Source: Pseudideonella sakaiensis (GTDB taxonomy: Bacteria > Pseudomonadota > Gammaproteobacteria > Burkholderiales > Burkholderiaceae_C). From it: DNA of 64,000 bases. The notes under the pieces are model-generated. The model had not been told where the DNA came from, did no database searches, and saw only the letters and a program-made list of their open reading frames with translations. The stretch lies in contig NZ_BBYR01000023.1 of assembly GCF_001293525.1 (NCBI RefSeq), positions 1-64,000 of the forward strand, written 5' to 3'. Below, in pieces: positions 17,378 to 25,901 of the stretch; position 1 is the first letter of the stretch, and each line of letters opens with the position of its first letter. The position numbers and the translations under genes were made by a program.

Positions 17378-18625
17378 ATGACACCGTCCCGCCACGCCGA
17401 CACCGCGCCGCCGAGCGATCCCGACGATCCGGCCGCTCCCGCCGGTTGCGCCTTCGGCACGCGCCGACGCTGGCTCGGCGGCATGGCCGCGCTCGCCCTC
17501 GGCAGCCTCGGCGCCGGCCCCCGGCTGGCGCTGGCCGCCACCGCCACCGCCACCCCGGCCGCGGCCCGCGGCGAGCGCCTCGTGGTGGTGCTGCTGCGCG
17601 GCGCGCTCGACGGCCTCGCGGCGGTGCCGGCGGTCGGCGACCCGGCCTGGTCGCGCCTGCGGCCGCCGTCGCCGGAAGACGAGCGTGCCGGGGCGCCGCG
17701 CCCGCTGGACGGCCTGTTCGCGCTGCACCCCGGCCTCGAGACCTTGCACGGCTGGTACGGCGAAGGCCGGCTGCTGGTGGTGCACGCGGTGGCCAGTGCC
17801 CACCGCGAGCGCTCGCACTTCGACGCGCAGCAGCTGCTCGAAAGCGGCGGCACGCGGCCCTTCGCGCTCAGCACCGGCTGGCTGGGGCGGGCGCTGGCCG
17901 CACGCGACGGCCGCGGCCTGGCCCTCGGGCCGGCGCTGCCGCTCGGGCTGCGCGGCGCGCCCGGCGCGAGCAGCTGGGCGCCGACCCGCCAGGCCGAGGC
18001 CGATGGCGACCTGCTGGCACGCGTGCAGCGCCTGTACGCCGGCGACGGCGCGCTGGCCGACGCCTTCGGCCGCGCCGCCGACCCGCGCCAGCGGCCGATG
18101 GACGAGGGCCCGGGCGCCGGCGGCGCCGGCTTCGTCGCGCTGGCCGAGCAGGCGGGCCGCTTCCTCGCCGCCGACGACGGCTCGGACGTCGCCTGGCTCG
18201 ACGGCAGCGGCTGGGACACGCACACCCAGCAGGCCGGGCGGCTGGGCCGGCTGCTGCCGACGCTGGACCGCGGCCTGGGCGCGCTGCGCCAGGCGCTGGG
18301 TCCCCAGTGGGCGCGCACCACGGTGCTGGTGATGACGGAGTTCGGCCGCACCGCGGCGCTGAACGGCAGCGGCGGCACCGACCACGGCACCGGCGGCGTG
18401 GCCTTCCTGGCCGGCGGCGCGGTGGCCGGCGGGCGGGTGCTGGCCGACTGGCCCGGCCTCGCGCCGGCCCAGCTGCTGGACGGCCGCGACCTGCGCCCGA
18501 CGCAGGACCTGCGCGCGCTGATCCGGCCGGTGCTGCAGCGCCAGTTCGGCCTGGGCGACGCGCGGCTCGCGCGCGAAGTGCTGCCGGACGCGCCGCCGGC
18601 GCTGCAGGGGCTGTGGCATGCGTGA
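17378..18625 (+). CDS. DUF1501 family protein, Tat-exported
   Basis: A 415-residue protein of the alkaline-phosphatase-like DUF1501 family. The N-terminal tail ends in a Tat-type motif TRRRWLGGMAALALG and the signal likely ends near residue 50. Family motifs are VLLRGALDGLAAVPAVGD, HRERSHFDAQQLLESG, WDTHTQQ and MTEFGRTAALNGSGGTDHG. Start ATG 17378 has GGAG five bases upstream; an earlier in-frame ATG at 17333 has none. Partner of the DUF1800 protein encoded just before it; overlaps the next gene by 8 bases. Its substrate is not known. Confidence 0.88.
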   Translation: MTPSRHADTAPPSDPDDPAAPAGCAFGTRRRWLGGMAALALGSLGAGPRLALAATATATPAAARGERLVVVLLRGALDGLAAVPAVGDPAWSRLRPPSPEDERAGAPRPLDGLFALHPGLETLHGWYGEGRLLVVHAVASAHRERSHFDAQQLLESGGTRPFALSTGWLGRALAARDGRGLALGPALPLGLRGAPGASSWAPTRQAEADGDLLARVQRLYAGDGALADAFGRAADPRQRPMDEGPGAGGAGFVALAEQAGRFLAADDGSDVAWLDGSGWDTHTQQAGRLGRLLPTLDRGLGALRQALGPQWARTTVLVMTEFGRTAALNGSGGTDHGTGGVAFLAGGAVAGGRVLADWPGLAPAQLLDGRDLRPTQDLRALIRPVLQRQFGLGDARLAREVLPDAPPALQGLWHA

Positions 18626-19130
18626 GCGGCGGCGCCCCGGGCCGACCGGCGCGGCCGTCGTTGGGCGGGCCGCCGGTCTGCCGCTGCGGCGGCAGACCGG
18701 GGTGCTGGCCGGTGTGCTGGCGGGCCTGCTGGCCGGCCTGCTGGGCAGCGCGGTCCGGGCCGAGCCGGTCCCCGTCCCCGACCCGGCCGCCTTCGCGCAG
18801 CTGCCGCCGCAGGAGCAGGCGCGCCAGCGGGCCGCGCTGCGCGAGCAGCTGCAGCGCGCGTCGCCCGCCGAGCGGGCCGAGTTCCGCGCCCGCCTGCGCG
18901 AGCGGCTCGAGGGCCTGTCGGCGCAGGAGCGGCAGGCCCTGGCGGGCCGGACGCGCGAACGTTGGCAGCAGATGACGCCCGAAGAGCGCGCGCAGATCGC
19001 GCGCGAGCGCCGCGAGCGCCTGCAGGCCATGAGCCCGCGCGAGCGCCGCCAGCTGCTCGAGGAACGCCGCCGCATGCTCGACAAGCTGAGCCCCGAGGAG
19101 CGCGAGGCCTTGCGGGAGAAGCTGCCGTGA
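18618..19130 (+). CDS. DUF3106-like envelope protein with repeated L/M-SPEER helices
   Basis: A 170-residue protein. An N-terminal signal or anchor (LAGVLAGLLAGLLGSAVRAE) is followed by at least five helical repeats of the form L-x(2)-Q/SPE-E/RA/R, for example MTPEERAQIARERRERL and LSPEEREALREKL. It is rich in Arg, Glu and Gln. The repeats resemble DUF3106 and, loosely, CpxP/Spy-type periplasmic sensors. Encoded directly before an ECF sigma factor, it might be a periplasmic input to that sigma, but this is inference. Its start overlaps the DUF1501 stop. Confidence 0.7.
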   Translation: MRERRRPGPTGAAVVGRAAGLPLRRQTGVLAGVLAGLLAGLLGSAVRAEPVPVPDPAAFAQLPPQEQARQRAALREQLQRASPAERAEFRARLRERLEGLSAQERQALAGRTRERWQQMTPEERAQIARERRERLQAMSPRERRQLLEERRRMLDKLSPEEREALREKLP

Positions 19131-19173
19131 GGCCGCGGAAGCTGGCCCGCCGCCGGGCCCGGCAGCCCGGAGC

Positions 19174-20067
19174 GTGTCGGCCGTGGTGATGGCGCGGCTC
19201 GCGCGCTGGCTGGGCGGCGCGGCAGCGGCGGGGGGAGCGCCAGCCCCGCGCGATGCGGCCCCGGCACCGGTTCGGCGTGCGGCGAGCGACACGCCGCTGG
19301 AAGCGCCGTTGGACGCGTCGACCGGCACGCGGCCCGACGCGCCGCCCGTTGCCGCGGCCGAGCTGCCGGCCCGGCCGGCGCGTGGGCCTGGGCCTGGGCC
19401 TGGGCCTGGGCCTGGGCCTGGGCCTGGGCCTGGGCCTGGGCCTGGGCCTGCGCCTGCGCCTGCGCCTGCGCCTGCGCCTGCGCCTGCGCCTGCGCCTGCG
19501 CCTGCGCCTGCGGCAGTGGCCGAGGCCGACGGCGACTGGGCGCTCTGGTCGCACGCCCGCGCCGGCGATGCGGCGGCCGCCGGCGCGCTGGTGCAGCGGC
19601 TGACGCCGACCGCCCACGGGCTCGCGCTGCGGCTGCTCGGCCGACCGGAGGACGCCGAGGACGCGGTGCAGGAGGCCTGGGCGCGCCTGTGGCGCGCGCA
19701 GCCGAGCGCGGACCGCGGCGCCCGGCTGTCGACCTACTTCAACACGATCGTGATCAACCGCTGCCGCAGCCAGCTGGTCGCGCGGCGCGAGTTCGCGACG
19801 GAGCCAGAGGCCCTGGCCACGCTGCAGGACGCCGACGGCGCCAGCGCTGCGCCGCCTGCCGCGGCCGCCGGCGACACGACGGCGCTCGCCGCGGCGCTGC
19901 GCCGGCTGCCGGCGCGGCAGCGCGTCGCGGTGGTGCTCTGGGCGTACGCGGACGCCTCCGTCGACGACATCGCACGCGAGCTGGAACTCGCGCCGAACGC
20001 CGTCCACCAACTGCTGCACCGCGCCCGCGCCGCGCTGCGCCGCCACCTCGAAGGAGCCGAAGCGTGA
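19174..20067 (+). CDS. ECF-type RNA polymerase sigma factor with a (GP)11(AP)10 N-terminal linker
   Basis: A 297-residue sigma factor. Region 2 is at about 124-180 (LLGRPEDAEDAVQEAWARLW) and region 4 at about 235-290 (LRRLPARQRVAVVLW...LAPNAVHQLLHRARAALRR). The first 115 residues are not sigma-like: Ala/Pro-rich sequence and 21 alternating Gly-Pro then Ala-Pro dipeptides at 19384-19509. Start codons GTG 19174, 19183, 19186 or ATG 19189 are all possible; GGAG at 19169-19172 best suits 19183. It overlaps the next gene by GTGA, a common sigma/anti-sigma arrangement. Confidence 0.85.
   Translation: MSAVVMARLARWLGGAAAAGGAPAPRDAAPAPVRRAASDTPLEAPLDASTGTRPDAPPVAAAELPARPARGPGPGPGPGPGPGPGPGPGPGPAPAPAPAPAPAPAPAPAPAPAAVAEADGDWALWSHARAGDAAAAGALVQRLTPTAHGLALRLLGRPEDAEDAVQEAWARLWRAQPSADRGARLSTYFNTIVINRCRSQLVARREFATEPEALATLQDADGASAAPPAAAAGDTTALAAALRRLPARQRVAVVLWAYADASVDDIARELELAPNAVHQLLHRARAALRRHLEGAEA
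19384..19509. repeat. Coding hexanucleotide repeat: 11 x GGGCCT then 10 x GCGCCT
   Basis: Perfect hexamers encode (Gly-Pro)11 at 19384-19449 and (Ala-Pro)10 at 19450-19509 within the ECF sigma gene. Copy-number change keeps the reading frame and would only alter linker length. The single-base switch from GGGCCT to GCGCCT suggests two successive expansions. Confidence 0.95.
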
Positions 20068-20489
20068 CCGAGCCCGTCCATCCGCGGCCGCCTCTGGCCG
20101 AACCCGCCGCGGACGCGGCGCTGCGGCGCGCGCTGCAGCGCCTGCCGTCGCCGGCCGATCCGCAGCGCGACGCCGCGCTGCAGGCGCGCGTGATGGCCGC
20201 GTGGGCGGCCAGCGCCGGCGCCGGCTCCGACCGCGCCTCGGCCCCGGTCACGCCGGCGCCGGCCCGGGCGGCGTCCGCCCCCGGGGCACGTCCCGGCGCC
20301 GCGGCGGCCGGCGGGAGGCTCGCCCTCGGCTGGCTCGGCCGCGGCGGCCCGCGCCGTGGCTGGGCGCTCGCGTCGGCGGCGCTGGTGCTGGCGATCCTGG
20401 TGGCCGGCCTGTGGCCACGCAGCGACCCCGCGCTGGACGAACTGCTGCAGCCCGACGTGCTGTCGCAGATGGCGGCCGGGCAGATGTAG
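20064..20489 (+). CDS. Single-pass membrane protein, candidate anti-sigma factor
   Basis: A 141-residue protein starting with GTG at 20064, overlapping the sigma factor stop by four bases (GTGA) with AAGGAG upstream. The N-terminal 45 residues are helical (LRRALQRLPSPADPQRDAAL) and a Pro/Ala/Gly-rich linker follows. One hydrophobic helix (WALASAALVLAILVAGLW, about 99-116) leads to a short C-terminal tail. It lacks a recognisable zinc anti-sigma motif. Position and topology suggest it restrains the ECF factor. Known anti-sigma families were not recognised, so the role is inferred. Confidence 0.65.
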   Translation: MTEPVHPRPPLAEPAADAALRRALQRLPSPADPQRDAALQARVMAAWAASAGAGSDRASAPVTPAPARAASAPGARPGAAAAGGRLALGWLGRGGPRRGWALASAALVLAILVAGLWPRSDPALDELLQPDVLSQMAAGQM

Positions 20490-20524
20490 TCGCCGTCGGC
20501 GCCCCGCGGGCGCGCCGCCGAGGC

Positions 20525-21295
20525 TCAGCGGCGCCGTCGCCCGCGCCGCCCGGCGGCCTTCGGGCGCGGCGCCGGGCCGGTCACCCAGGTGCGCGCGCTG
20601 CCGGTGTCGACGTGCACGAAGCCGCGGCCGAGGTAGATGCCGGTGCCGCCCTCGTGGTTGAAGCGCTGGACCATGTCGCCGATCACGCGGCTGGTGGCAC
20701 CGGGCACCACGATGTCGGCCGCCTTGCCGACCAGGTGCATCGAGTGGCGGCCCGAGCCCTCGGCCGAGTCGTTGGTCTGCACGGTGCGGAAGCCCGAGGT
20801 GATCTCGATGGTCGAGCGCTGGCCGGTGAAGTCCATCCAGCGCTGGATGCCGCACAGCACGTCGAGCAGCTGCGGGTCGATCTGCGCCATGCGGCCGGCG
20901 CGCACGTCGCGCAGCAGGTAGCAGGCGGCGCGGTAGCCCTCGAGGTCGAGCCGGCCGTCGCCGAGCCGGTAGCGCACCGCCGTCGCCGGCCCGTCGCGCC
21001 GCATCGTGATGCGCCGCTCGCCGGCCAGCAGCACCTGTTTCCAGTCGAGCGCATCGGCCCGGTGCAGGGGCGCGACGACCTGGGCCGGCGCCAGGGCCTC
21101 GTCGACGTCGACGGACGCGGCGGCGAGGGCCGGCGCTGCGGTGGAGGCGGCGGCTGCGGGAACGGCAGGGGCGGCGGCCGGGGCGCGGCCCGCGGCGGCG
21201 GACCGGCCGGCCAGGCCGGCCAGCGCAGCGGCGCCGGCCGCCCTCAGCCAGAGGCGGCGCCAGGCATCGGCACCGTCGAAGGAGGTGGGGTTCAT
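20525..21295 (-). CDS. DUF882/YcbK-like M15-type peptidase
   Basis: A 256-residue protein. It has a signal-like N-terminus (RRLWLRAAGAAALAGLAGRS) and an Ala-rich spacer. The catalytic region holds SGRHSMHLVGKAADI and FVHVDTGSARTW, giving the His-x6-Asp and His-x-Asp zinc ligands of DUF882 (YcbK, MepK-type) murein endopeptidases. FRTVQTND and RSTIEITSG precede it. A periplasmic peptidoglycan cross-link hydrolase is the likely role. The Arg-rich C-terminus (GRRGRRRR) is unusual. It converges with the candidate anti-sigma gene. Confidence 0.85.
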   Translation of the reverse strand: MNPTSFDGADAWRRLWLRAAGAAALAGLAGRSAAAGRAPAAAPAVPAAAASTAAPALAAASVDVDEALAPAQVVAPLHRADALDWKQVLLAGERRITMRRDGPATAVRYRLGDGRLDLEGYRAACYLLRDVRAGRMAQIDPQLLDVLCGIQRWMDFTGQRSTIEITSGFRTVQTNDSAEGSGRHSMHLVGKAADIVVPGATSRVIGDMVQRFNHEGGTGIYLGRGFVHVDTGSARTWVTGPAPRPKAAGRRGRRRR

Positions 21296-21621
21296 CGGGG
21301 TGGAGCGGTACAGCGGCGGGCGGCCCGTTCCCGGGCCTCTCCGCGCTATCGGCCCCGGGCCGGCGTTCTGGAGCCGCGGCGCGGCCCCGCGCGGGCCCGA
21401 CATGTGACGCCCGGTAACGGACGTTCCGGCTGGTGAGAGCCGCGCACTGGGCGGTGCCCGCCCCACCCCCGGCGGGGGACCAGATAACGTCGGGCGGCCC
21501 GGCGCTTTCTTGCGAGAGCGGTGCGCCGGAAGGCCCCGGGCACGGCCCCGGGGCTCACGCCGCCCGCGGCGCAGCGACCGGCCGGCCCGTGCGGGGGCCG
21601 CCGGTGCGAGCGCCGCGCCGC
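21296..21621. other. 326-base intergenic region
   Basis: Lies between the stop of the AceE-type gene and the start of the DUF882 gene, both on the minus strand. It is GC-rich with several short self-complementary GGCC/CCGG runs near 21530-21560 that could terminate transcription. No convincing promoter, repeat or RNA gene was seen. Confidence 0.4.
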
Positions 21622-24357
21622 TCAGCGCTCCCAGGGCGGCGCGTCGCCCGCGCCGTCGGCGAGGCCGAAATGCGCCAGCGCCGCGGCCACGGCGGCCGGC
21701 GCCACCGCGCCGCGCCGGCGCAGCGCCTGCAGCGCGGCGACCGCGACGTGGCCGCGGTCGACCTCGAAGTGCCGCCGCAGCTGCTCGCGGGTGTCGCTGC
21801 GGCCGAAGCCGTCGGTGCCGAGCACGGTGACGCGGGCCTCGAGGTAGGGCGCGATCAGCAGCGGCCAGGCGCGCACGTAGTCGCTGGCGGCCACCACCGG
21901 TGCATCGCCGGGGAGGCAGCGCTGCAGGTGGCAGGGCGTGGGCGTGCCGTCGGCCGCGAGCCGGTCGCGGCGCTCGGCGGCGGCGGCCTCGCGCGCCAGC
22001 TCGCTGTAGCTGGTCGCGCTCCAGACCTCGCAGTCCAGCCCGTGGGCCTCCGCCAGCCAGGCCGCCGCGGCCTCGACCTCGCGCAGGATGGCGCCCGAGC
22101 CGAGCAGGCGCAGCGCGGCCGGCTGCCCGGGGCGCTCGCCGAGCCGCATGCGCCGGTAGAGGCCGCGCACCACGTCCTCGGCCGCGCCCGCCGGCAGCGA
22201 CGGCTGCGGCGTGTTCTCGTTGCCCATCGTGACGTAGTAGAAGACGTCGCGCTGCTGCTCCAGCATCTCGCGCAGACCGTGGTCCACGATCACGGCCAGC
22301 TCGCCGGCGTGCGCCGGGTCCCAGGCGCGGCAGTTCGGCACCGTCGCGGCCATCACCAGGCTGTGGCCGTCCTGGTGCTGCAGCCCCTCGCCGCCGAGCG
22401 TGGTGCGGCCGGCGGTGGCGCCGAGCAGGAAGCCGCGCGCGCGCTGGTCGGCCGCGGCCCAGATCAGGTCGCCGACGCGCTGGAAGCCGAACATCGCGTA
22501 GTAGATGTAGAACGGCAGCATCGCCAGCCCGTGCACGCTGTAGCTGGTCGCCGCGGCGACCCAGGAGCTGAGCGCGCCGGCCTCGCTGATGCCCTCCTCC
22601 AGGATCTGGCCGTCCTGCGCCTCGCGGTAGCTGAGCACCGAGCCGATGTCCTCCGGCTCGTAGCGCTGGCCGACGTTGGAGTAGATGCCGACCTGCTTGA
22701 ACAGGTTGGCCATGCCGAAGGTGCGCGCCTCGTCGGCCACGATGGGCACCACGCGCGGGCCGAGCGCCGGGTCCTTCAGCAGCGCGGTGAGCAGCCGCAC
22801 GAAGGCCATCGTGGTGCTCATCTCCTTGCCGTCGGCCTGCAGCGCGAAGCTGCCCCAGGCCGCCAGCGGCGGCACGCGCAGCGCGTCGCCGCGCGCGCTG
22901 CGCTGCGGCAGCGGGCCGCCGAGCGCGGCGCGGCGCGCGCGCAGGTGGCGCATCTCGGGGCTGTCGTCGGGCGGGCGGAAGAAGTCCAGCCGCGCGACTT
23001 GCTCGTCGCTCAGCGGCAGCCGGAAGCGGTCGCGGAAGGCCAGCAGGTCCTCGCGGCCCAGCTTCTTCTGCTGGTGGGTCGTCATGCGGCCCTGGCCGGC
23101 CTCGCCCATGCCGTAGCCCTTCTTGGTCTGGGCCAGCACCACCACCGGGCGGCCGTCGCCGCGGGTGGCGGCGTCGTAGGCGGCGTGGATCTTCACCAGG
23201 TCGTGGCCGCCGCGCTTCAGGCGGTCGATCTGCTCGTCGGTCAGGCCCTGGGCCAGCGCCGCCAGCGCCGGGTCCTGGCCGAAGAAGTGCTCGCGGTTGT
23301 AGCGGCCGTCCTTGGCGGCGAAGGTCTGCAGCTGGCCGTCGACGGTGCGCGCGAAGGCGCGCTGCAGCGCGCCGCCGGTGTCGCGCGCGAACAGGCCGTC
23401 CCAGTCGGAGCCCCAGACCAGCTTGATCACGCGCCAGCCGGCGCCGGCGAACAGGGCCTCCAGCTCGTCGATCACGCGGCCGTTGCCGCGCACCGGGCCG
23501 TCCAGCCGCTGCAGGTTGCAGTTGACCACCCAGACGAGGTTGTCCAGGCCCTCGCGCGCGGCCAGGGTCAGCGCCGACATGCTCTCCGGCTCGTCCATCT
23601 CGCCGTCGCCGAACACGCCCCAGACGCGCCGCCCGGCCGTGTCGGCCAGGCCGCGGTGCGCCAGGTAGCGCAGGAAGCGGGCCTGGTAGATCGAGCTGAT
23701 CGGGCCGATGCCCATCGAGCCGGTGGGGAACTGCCAGAAGTCCGGCATCAGCCAGGGGTGCGGGTAGCTCGACAGGCCGCGCGCGCCGCGCCGCGCCGCC
23801 GAGAGTTCCTGCCGGTAGTGCGCCAGGTCGGCCTCCTGCAGCCGGCCCTCCAGGAAGGCGCGGGCATAGACGCCCGGTGCGGAATGCGGCTGGTAGAAGA
23901 CCAGGTCGCCGCCGAAGCCGGGCTGCGGCGCGCGGAAGAAGTGGTTGAAGCCGACCTCGAACAGGTCGGCGGCGCTCGCATAGCTGGCGATGTGGCCACC
24001 CAGCTCGGCGGAGCCGCCGGTCTCGGCCTGGTTGGCGCGCACCACCATCGCCAGCGCGTTCCAGCGCATCAGCGAGGCCAGGCGCTCCTCCAGCGCCAGG
24101 TCGCCGGGAAAGCTCGGCTGCTGCTCGACCGGGATGCTGTTCACGTAGGGCGTGCCGCGCGGCGGCTGCCAGCCGATGCCGGGCGCGCAGGCGCGCTGCG
24201 CCAGCCGGTCCATCACCTCGCGCACGCGCGCCGGGCCGCCGCTGGCCAGCAGCGAGGCCAGCGCGTCCAGCCACTCGGCGGTTTCCTCGGGGTCGCTGTC
24301 GGGGGCGGTGGCGCCGAGCGCGCTGCGCAGCGCCTCGTGCATCGATTCGTCGCTCAT
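21622..24357 (-). CDS. AceE-type 2-oxo acid dehydrogenase E1 (homodimeric), MdeB-like context
   Basis: A 911-residue thiamine-diphosphate E1 enzyme of the homodimeric AceE class. Markers are YVNSIPVEQQPSFPGD (about 67-82), HIASYASAADLFEVGFNHFF, the ThDP motif GDGEMDEPES...NCNLQRLDGPVRGN, and TSYSVHGLAMLPFYIYYAMFGFQR. It would decarboxylate pyruvate or a short 2-oxo acid, but no E2 or E3 gene is near. It is transcribed divergently from an Lrp regulator, as mdeB is from mdeR in Pseudomonas putida, where MdeB handles 2-oxobutyrate. A second housekeeping aceE elsewhere is therefore expected. A TACAGT hexamer (24401-24406, minus) is a possible -10. Confidence 0.88.
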   Translation of the reverse strand: MSDESMHEALRSALGATAPDSDPEETAEWLDALASLLASGGPARVREVMDRLAQRACAPGIGWQPPRGTPYVNSIPVEQQPSFPGDLALEERLASLMRWNALAMVVRANQAETGGSAELGGHIASYASAADLFEVGFNHFFRAPQPGFGGDLVFYQPHSAPGVYARAFLEGRLQEADLAHYRQELSAARRGARGLSSYPHPWLMPDFWQFPTGSMGIGPISSIYQARFLRYLAHRGLADTAGRRVWGVFGDGEMDEPESMSALTLAAREGLDNLVWVVNCNLQRLDGPVRGNGRVIDELEALFAGAGWRVIKLVWGSDWDGLFARDTGGALQRAFARTVDGQLQTFAAKDGRYNREHFFGQDPALAALAQGLTDEQIDRLKRGGHDLVKIHAAYDAATRGDGRPVVVLAQTKKGYGMGEAGQGRMTTHQQKKLGREDLLAFRDRFRLPLSDEQVARLDFFRPPDDSPEMRHLRARRAALGGPLPQRSARGDALRVPPLAAWGSFALQADGKEMSTTMAFVRLLTALLKDPALGPRVVPIVADEARTFGMANLFKQVGIYSNVGQRYEPEDIGSVLSYREAQDGQILEEGISEAGALSSWVAAATSYSVHGLAMLPFYIYYAMFGFQRVGDLIWAAADQRARGFLLGATAGRTTLGGEGLQHQDGHSLVMAATVPNCRAWDPAHAGELAVIVDHGLREMLEQQRDVFYYVTMGNENTPQPSLPAGAAEDVVRGLYRRMRLGERPGQPAALRLLGSGAILREVEAAAAWLAEAHGLDCEVWSATSYSELAREAAAAERRDRLAADGTPTPCHLQRCLPGDAPVVAASDYVRAWPLLIAPYLEARVTVLGTDGFGRSDTREQLRRHFEVDRGHVAVAALQALRRRGAVAPAAVAAALAHFGLADGAGDAPPWER

Positions 24358-24482
24358 GGGCAGGGGCCGGCGGGGCACGGCAGGGCGGAAAGAAGCGTCC
24401 ACTGTAGGCCGGGCGACGCCGCAGGTGTGGCTCGAATCGGGCCGCTGCAGCCCTTCGTGCAGCACGCCATGCCGCCCGCAGC

Positions 24483-24494
24483 GAGAATCACGGC
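24483..24494 (+). promoter_or_regulatory. -10-like GAGAAT six bases before the Lrp gene start
   Basis: GAGAAT at 24483-24488, followed by six bases and ATG at 24495. Transcription would start about at the A of the start codon, giving a leaderless mRNA. The 137-base region shared with the divergent AceE-type gene is the likely target of the Lrp protein. Confidence 0.45.
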
Positions 24495-24980
24495 ATGAAG
24501 GACCTGGACGCCACCGACCTGCGCATCCTGCGCGAGCTGCAGCACGACGCCAGCCTCAGCAACGTCGAGCTGGCGCGCCGCGTGCACCTGTCGCCGTCGC
24601 CCTGCCTGGCGCGCGTCAAGGCACTGCAGGCCGGCGGCCTGATCCGGCGCTACGTCGCGCTGCTGGACCCGCGGCCGCTCGGCCTGCACCTGAACGTCTT
24701 CATCTCGGTCAGCCTGAAACAGCAGAGCCGCGCGGCGCTGGAGGCCTTCGAGGCGCACATCGCCGCGCGCGACGAGGTGATGGAGTGCTACCTGATGACC
24801 GGCGACTCCGACTACCTGCTGCGCGTGGCGCTGCCCGACATCGCGGCGCTGGAGCGCTTCGTGCTCGAGCAGCTCTCGCCGCTCGCCGAGGTCGAGAAGA
24901 TCCGCTCCAGCTTCGCGCTGAAGCAGGTGCGCTACAAGACCGCGCTGCCGCTCGGTGACGCGGACGGGCGCGCACGGTGA
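24495..24980 (+). CDS. Lrp/AsnC-family transcriptional regulator
   Basis: A 161-residue regulator. The N-terminal winged HTH (about 5-60) has [20 protein letters not shown] and [19 protein letters not shown]. The C-terminal RAM domain (about 65-150) has the ligand loop [18 protein letters not shown]. It probably senses an amino acid and controls the divergent AceE-type gene, by analogy with MdeR or BkdR. There is no clear ribosome site and the ATG follows a -10-like box directly. It overlaps the rhomboid gene by four bases. Confidence 0.9.
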   Translation: MKDLDATDLRILRELQHDASLSNVELARRVHLSPSPCLARVKALQAGGLIRRYVALLDPRPLGLHLNVFISVSLKQQSRAALEAFEAHIAARDEVMECYLMTGDSDYLLRVALPDIAALERFVLEQLSPLAEVEKIRSSFALKQVRYKTALPLGDADGRAR

Positions 24981-25597
24981 CCGACCTCGCCCAGGCCTGG
25001 GCCCGCTCGCCGGCCGCGCTGCTGATCTTCACGGCCTTCGTCGGCGTCAGCCTGCTGGCGCTGCGGCGGCCGGCGCTGATCGAGCGCGGCGTGTTCCGGC
25101 CCTACTTCTTCCTGCCGCGGCGCCAGTGGGGCACGCCGCTCAGCAGCGCCTTCCTGCATGCCGACCTCGCCCACCTCGCCTTCAACGGCTTCACCTTCTG
25201 GGGCTTCGCGCTGCCGCTCGAGGCGCGCATCGGCAGCGCGCGCTTCGTCGCGCTGTACCTGACGGGGCTGGCGGTCAGCTGCGCGGGCACCTGGTGGCGC
25301 CACCACCGCAACCCGGCGTACTCGACGCTCGGCGCCTCCGGCGCCATCCTGGCGGTGCTGTTCGCGGCGATCGTCTACACGCCCGGCGCCTCGCTGTTCG
25401 TGTTCCCGCTGCCCGTGCCGCTGCCGGCGCCGCTGTTCGCGCTCGTCTACCTCGGCTACACCGTCTGGGCCGCGCGCCAGGCGCGCGGCCGCGTCAACCA
25501 CGACGCCCACCTCGGCGGCGCCGTCGCCGGCCTCGCCTTCGTCGCGCTGACGGACCCGCAGGCGCTGGTGGCCGCGCTGCGCAGCCTGGTCGGCTGA
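24977..25597 (+). CDS. Rhomboid-family intramembrane serine protease
   Basis: A 206-residue membrane protein with about six helices. The catalytic pair is visible: Ser121 in LGASGAI (GxSG motif) and His178 in [22 protein letters not shown] (61-70) gives the conserved helix-2 HxxxxHLxxN. It should cleave transmembrane substrates within the inner membrane. The start GTG at 24977 overlaps the Lrp stop, so the two are translationally coupled. A functional link to the Lrp/AceE pair is not evident. Confidence 0.88.
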   Translation: MTDLAQAWARSPAALLIFTAFVGVSLLALRRPALIERGVFRPYFFLPRRQWGTPLSSAFLHADLAHLAFNGFTFWGFALPLEARIGSARFVALYLTGLAVSCAGTWWRHHRNPAYSTLGASGAILAVLFAAIVYTPGASLFVFPLPVPLPAPLFALVYLGYTVWAARQARGRVNHDAHLGGAVAGLAFVALTDPQALVAALRSLVG

Positions 25598-25655
25598 AGG
25601 CGCCCGTGCGTCGGCCCGGCGGCTTCGTCAAGGCCGGCGACGCCCACCCTGGTCG

Positions 25656-25901
25656 TCAGCGCTCGACCGCCCGCTCGAGGGCGTGGCGGATGAATCGCTG
25701 GTAGGGCATCCCCGCCTTCGCCGCTGCTGCCTTCACGGCCATCAGCAACTCCCCCGGGAGACGCATGTTCACCCGCGCTTCCTTGGGTGAGAACTCGAAC
25801 TGCATCCGCTTCATGGCCGACAGGTCGTACTCGCTCAGGTCCGCCGTGTCGACGAACGCCTGCGCCGCCTCGTCATTGGCGAGTCTTGGCAGCTTCTTCA
25901 T
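25656..25901 (-). CDS. brnA: BrnA-type antitoxin (CopG/RHH-like)
   Basis: An 81-residue antitoxin. The N-terminal half is acidic (NDEAAQAFVDTADLSEYDLS) and would wrap the toxin. The C-terminal half (KEARVNMRLPGELLMAVKAA...PYQRFIRHALERAV) is a ribbon-helix-helix DNA-binding domain. The ATG at 25901 has a strong AGGAGGTG ribosome site and overlaps the 3' end of the BrnT frame by 29 bases, the standard toxin-then-antitoxin order. It appears intact although the toxin gene carries a stop. Confidence 0.85.
   Translation of the reverse strand: MKKLPRLANDEAAQAFVDTADLSEYDLSAMKRMQFEFSPKEARVNMRLPGELLMAVKAAAAKAGMPYQRFIRHALERAVER

Noticed and set aside
19384-19509. Phase-variable frameshift switch
   Set aside because: The repeat unit is six bases, so slippage cannot change the reading frame; only linker length can vary.
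20525-24274. A 1249-residue minus frame covering the AceE-type gene and DUF882
   Set aside because: Only the last 256 residues resemble a protein (DUF882). The rest is the wrong frame of the AceE-type gene, an effect of high GC.
24357-24465. N-terminal extension of the AceE-type protein to 24465
   Set aside because: The extra 36 residues are not AceE-like and include the divergent promoter region. MSDESMHEAL at 24357 fits the family.
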